64,000 nt of DNA, from contig NZ_JAECZC010000022.1 of NCBI RefSeq assembly GCF_016056305.1, forward strand, positions 22,195 to 86,194. Reading direction: 5' to 3'. The notes beneath the pieces were generated by a model. The model saw only the letters and a list, made by a program, of their open reading frames with translations, did not search any database and was not told the origin of the DNA. Positions 62,865 to 64,000 of the stretch are shown here, piece after piece (position 1 is the stretch's first letter; each line of letters begins with the position of its first letter). The translations under genes were made by a program, and so were the position numbers. The stretch is from Amazonocrinis nigriterrae CENA67. Its GTDB lineage: Bacteria; Cyanobacteriota; Cyanobacteriia; Cyanobacteriales; Nostocaceae.

Positions 62865-64000
62865 ATGGCAACCAATCATTTATTAGAGATTAAACAATAC
62901 GGACAAAGTATCTGGATGGATAATTTGAGCCGTGACATTATTCAATCAGGTGAACTGAAAAACCTGGTTGAAAATCAAGGAATAACAGGGATCACCTCTA
63001 ACCCAGCTATTTTTGAAAAAGCGATCGCTGGTAACGTCATTTATGATGCGGACATAGAAGCAGGAATTCGCGCTGGTTTACCAACAAACAAAATTTATGA
63101 GTCGCTGATTTTTGCAGATATCCGCAATGCCTGTGATATCCTGCGCCCTGTATATGAAGCCTCGAATAAACTCGATGGTTATGTAAGTATCGAAGTCCCG
63201 CCAATCATCGCCCATGATACTCAAGCTACCATCAACGAAGCCCGCCGCTATTTCACTGAAATTGGGCGGGAAAATGTGATGATTAAAATTCCTGGCACAA
63301 CAGCTGGTTTGCCAGCAGTAGAACAGGCGATCGCTGATGGTATTAACGTGAATATCACCCTGCTGTTTTCTGTAGAAAGTTACATTAACACAGCATGGGC
63401 ATACATTCGCGGCTTAGAAAAACGTGTGGCTCTTGGTAAAGATATCAGCAACATTGCTTCAGTGGCTAGCTTCTTCCTCAGCCGGATAGATAGCAACATT
63501 GACAGCAAAATTGATGCTAAGTTGAAAAAAGGCGTTGATGACATTGCCGTGGAAGCAAGGTTAAGAGCCGTCAAAGGAAAGGTAGCGATCGCTAATGCCA
63601 AGATTGCCTATCAAGAATACAAGAAAATTATTAAGAGCGATCGTTGGCAAGCCCTAGCAGCAAAAAAAGCAAAAGTACAGCGGTTACTTTGGGCTAGCAC
63701 CAGCACCAAAGACCCCAACTACAGCGACGTGATGTATGTCGATGAGTTGATTGGCCCGGATACCGTAAACACCTTGCCACCTTCGACGATTAAAGCTTGT
63801 GCTGACCACTGCAATGTAGCTAATCGTTTAGAAACAAATGTTGAGCAAGCTTACCACCTCATAGAAAGCCTCAAAGACCCCGACATCAACATCGATATCA
63901 ATGCCGTAATGGACGAACTGCTAACCGAAGGTATTGAGAAGTTTGTCCAGCCATTCCAGTCCTTGATGAACTCTTTAGAAGAGAAAGTCAAGTTATTGTC
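62865..64000 (+). CDS. tal: Transaldolase (partial at window end)
   Basis: The frame is open for 378 codons to the end of the window, so the stop lies just outside. It transfers dihydroxyacetone units in the pentose phosphate pathway. The start MATNHLLEIKQYGQSIWMDN leads to GITGITSNPAIFEKAI. ENVMIKIPGT holds the Schiff-base lysine, NITLLFSVESYINTAWAYIR follows, and the region QRLLWASTSTKDPNYSDVMY is typical of the long (~380-residue) transaldolases. AGGAGT lies 14 bases before the ATG, slightly far. It follows fbp and probably shares its transcript. Confidence 0.95.
   Translation, partial: MATNHLLEIKQYGQSIWMDNLSRDIIQSGELKNLVENQGITGITSNPAIFEKAIAGNVIYDADIEAGIRAGLPTNKIYESLIFADIRNACDILRPVYEASNKLDGYVSIEVPPIIAHDTQATINEARRYFTEIGRENVMIKIPGTTAGLPAVEQAIADGINVNITLLFSVESYINTAWAYIRGLEKRVALGKDISNIASVASFFLSRIDSNIDSKIDAKLKKGVDDIAVEARLRAVKGKVAIANAKIAYQEYKKIIKSDRWQALAAKKAKVQRLLWASTSTKDPNYSDVMYVDELIGPDTVNTLPPSTIKACADHCNVANRLETNVEQAYHLIESLKDPDINIDINAVMDELLTEGIEKFVQPFQSLMNSLEEKVKLL

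Noticed and set aside
1-64000. CRISPR array
   Set aside because: Tandem repeats here are 7-15 bases or irregular mosaics without regular spacers; no repeat-spacer pattern of 28-37/30-40 bases was found.

Overview
The window looks like chromosome from a filamentous, heterocyst-forming cyanobacterium of the Nostoc/Anabaena group. The evidence is: many copies of the HIP1 octamer GCGATCGC, both inside and between genes; intergenic short tandemly repeated repeats (runs of CCCAATT/GGGAATT heptamers, CAGTCATCAGT, GACAACT and similar); SusA-type sucrose synthase; a DevBCA-type exporter; a PEP-CTERM protein; RRM-type RNA-binding proteins; a KGK-domain remnant; an Alr4036-type flavoprotein; and fbp followed by tal as in Nostoc. 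No phage, insertion-sequence transposase, CRISPR array, rRNA or tRNA was recognised.

Layout. 0-16 kb: aspartoacylase, M23 peptidase, FtsH protease, FMN reductase, a ferrochelatase-family protein with a natural seven-histidine tail, a small hydrolase, an MFS exporter, acetolactate synthase (with an unusual C-terminal zinc ribbon), an acidic TerB-like protein and a PBP4-type carboxypeptidase. 16-26 kb: small proteins, an orphan antitoxin-like gene, sucrose synthase, a peptidoglycan-binding protein, a Ca2+/H+ antiporter, a GH57-type hydrolase and a 590-base mosaic of repeats. 26-36 kb: small genes including HNH, an IF3 paralogue that appears to start at AUC, thioredoxin, a P-II-like protein, an RNA-binding protein with a ribosome-site-sequestering hairpin, a broken KGK gene, a dynamin-like GTPase, a PPC/DUF296 protein, methyltransferases and a PEP-CTERM protein. 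36-49 kb: a DUF2157/GDYXXLXY membrane pair, SppA, type 2 IPP isomerase, and a TetR regulator divergent from a DevBCA-like exporter with clear palindromes between them. 49-64 kb: an Alr4036-type flavoprotein, serine acetyltransferase, DUF3352, rhodanese, HrcA, a broken EF-hand gene, class II ribonucleotide reductase (nrdJ) split by a 307-nt group I intron, a second RRM protein, fbp and a nearly complete tal.

Most of the window is core or housekeeping sequence, with genes mostly transcribed singly. The clearest multigene units are the DevBCA-like operon, fbp-tal, and the DUF2157/GDYXXLXY pair. The most informative non-gene signals are the group I intron between the codons for NPCG and E in the nrdJ active site (P1, P10 and P7 pairings can all be drawn), the hairpin that hides the rbp Shine-Dalgarno sequence, the operator-like palindromes upstream of the DevB-like gene, and two genes interrupted by a single in-frame stop.
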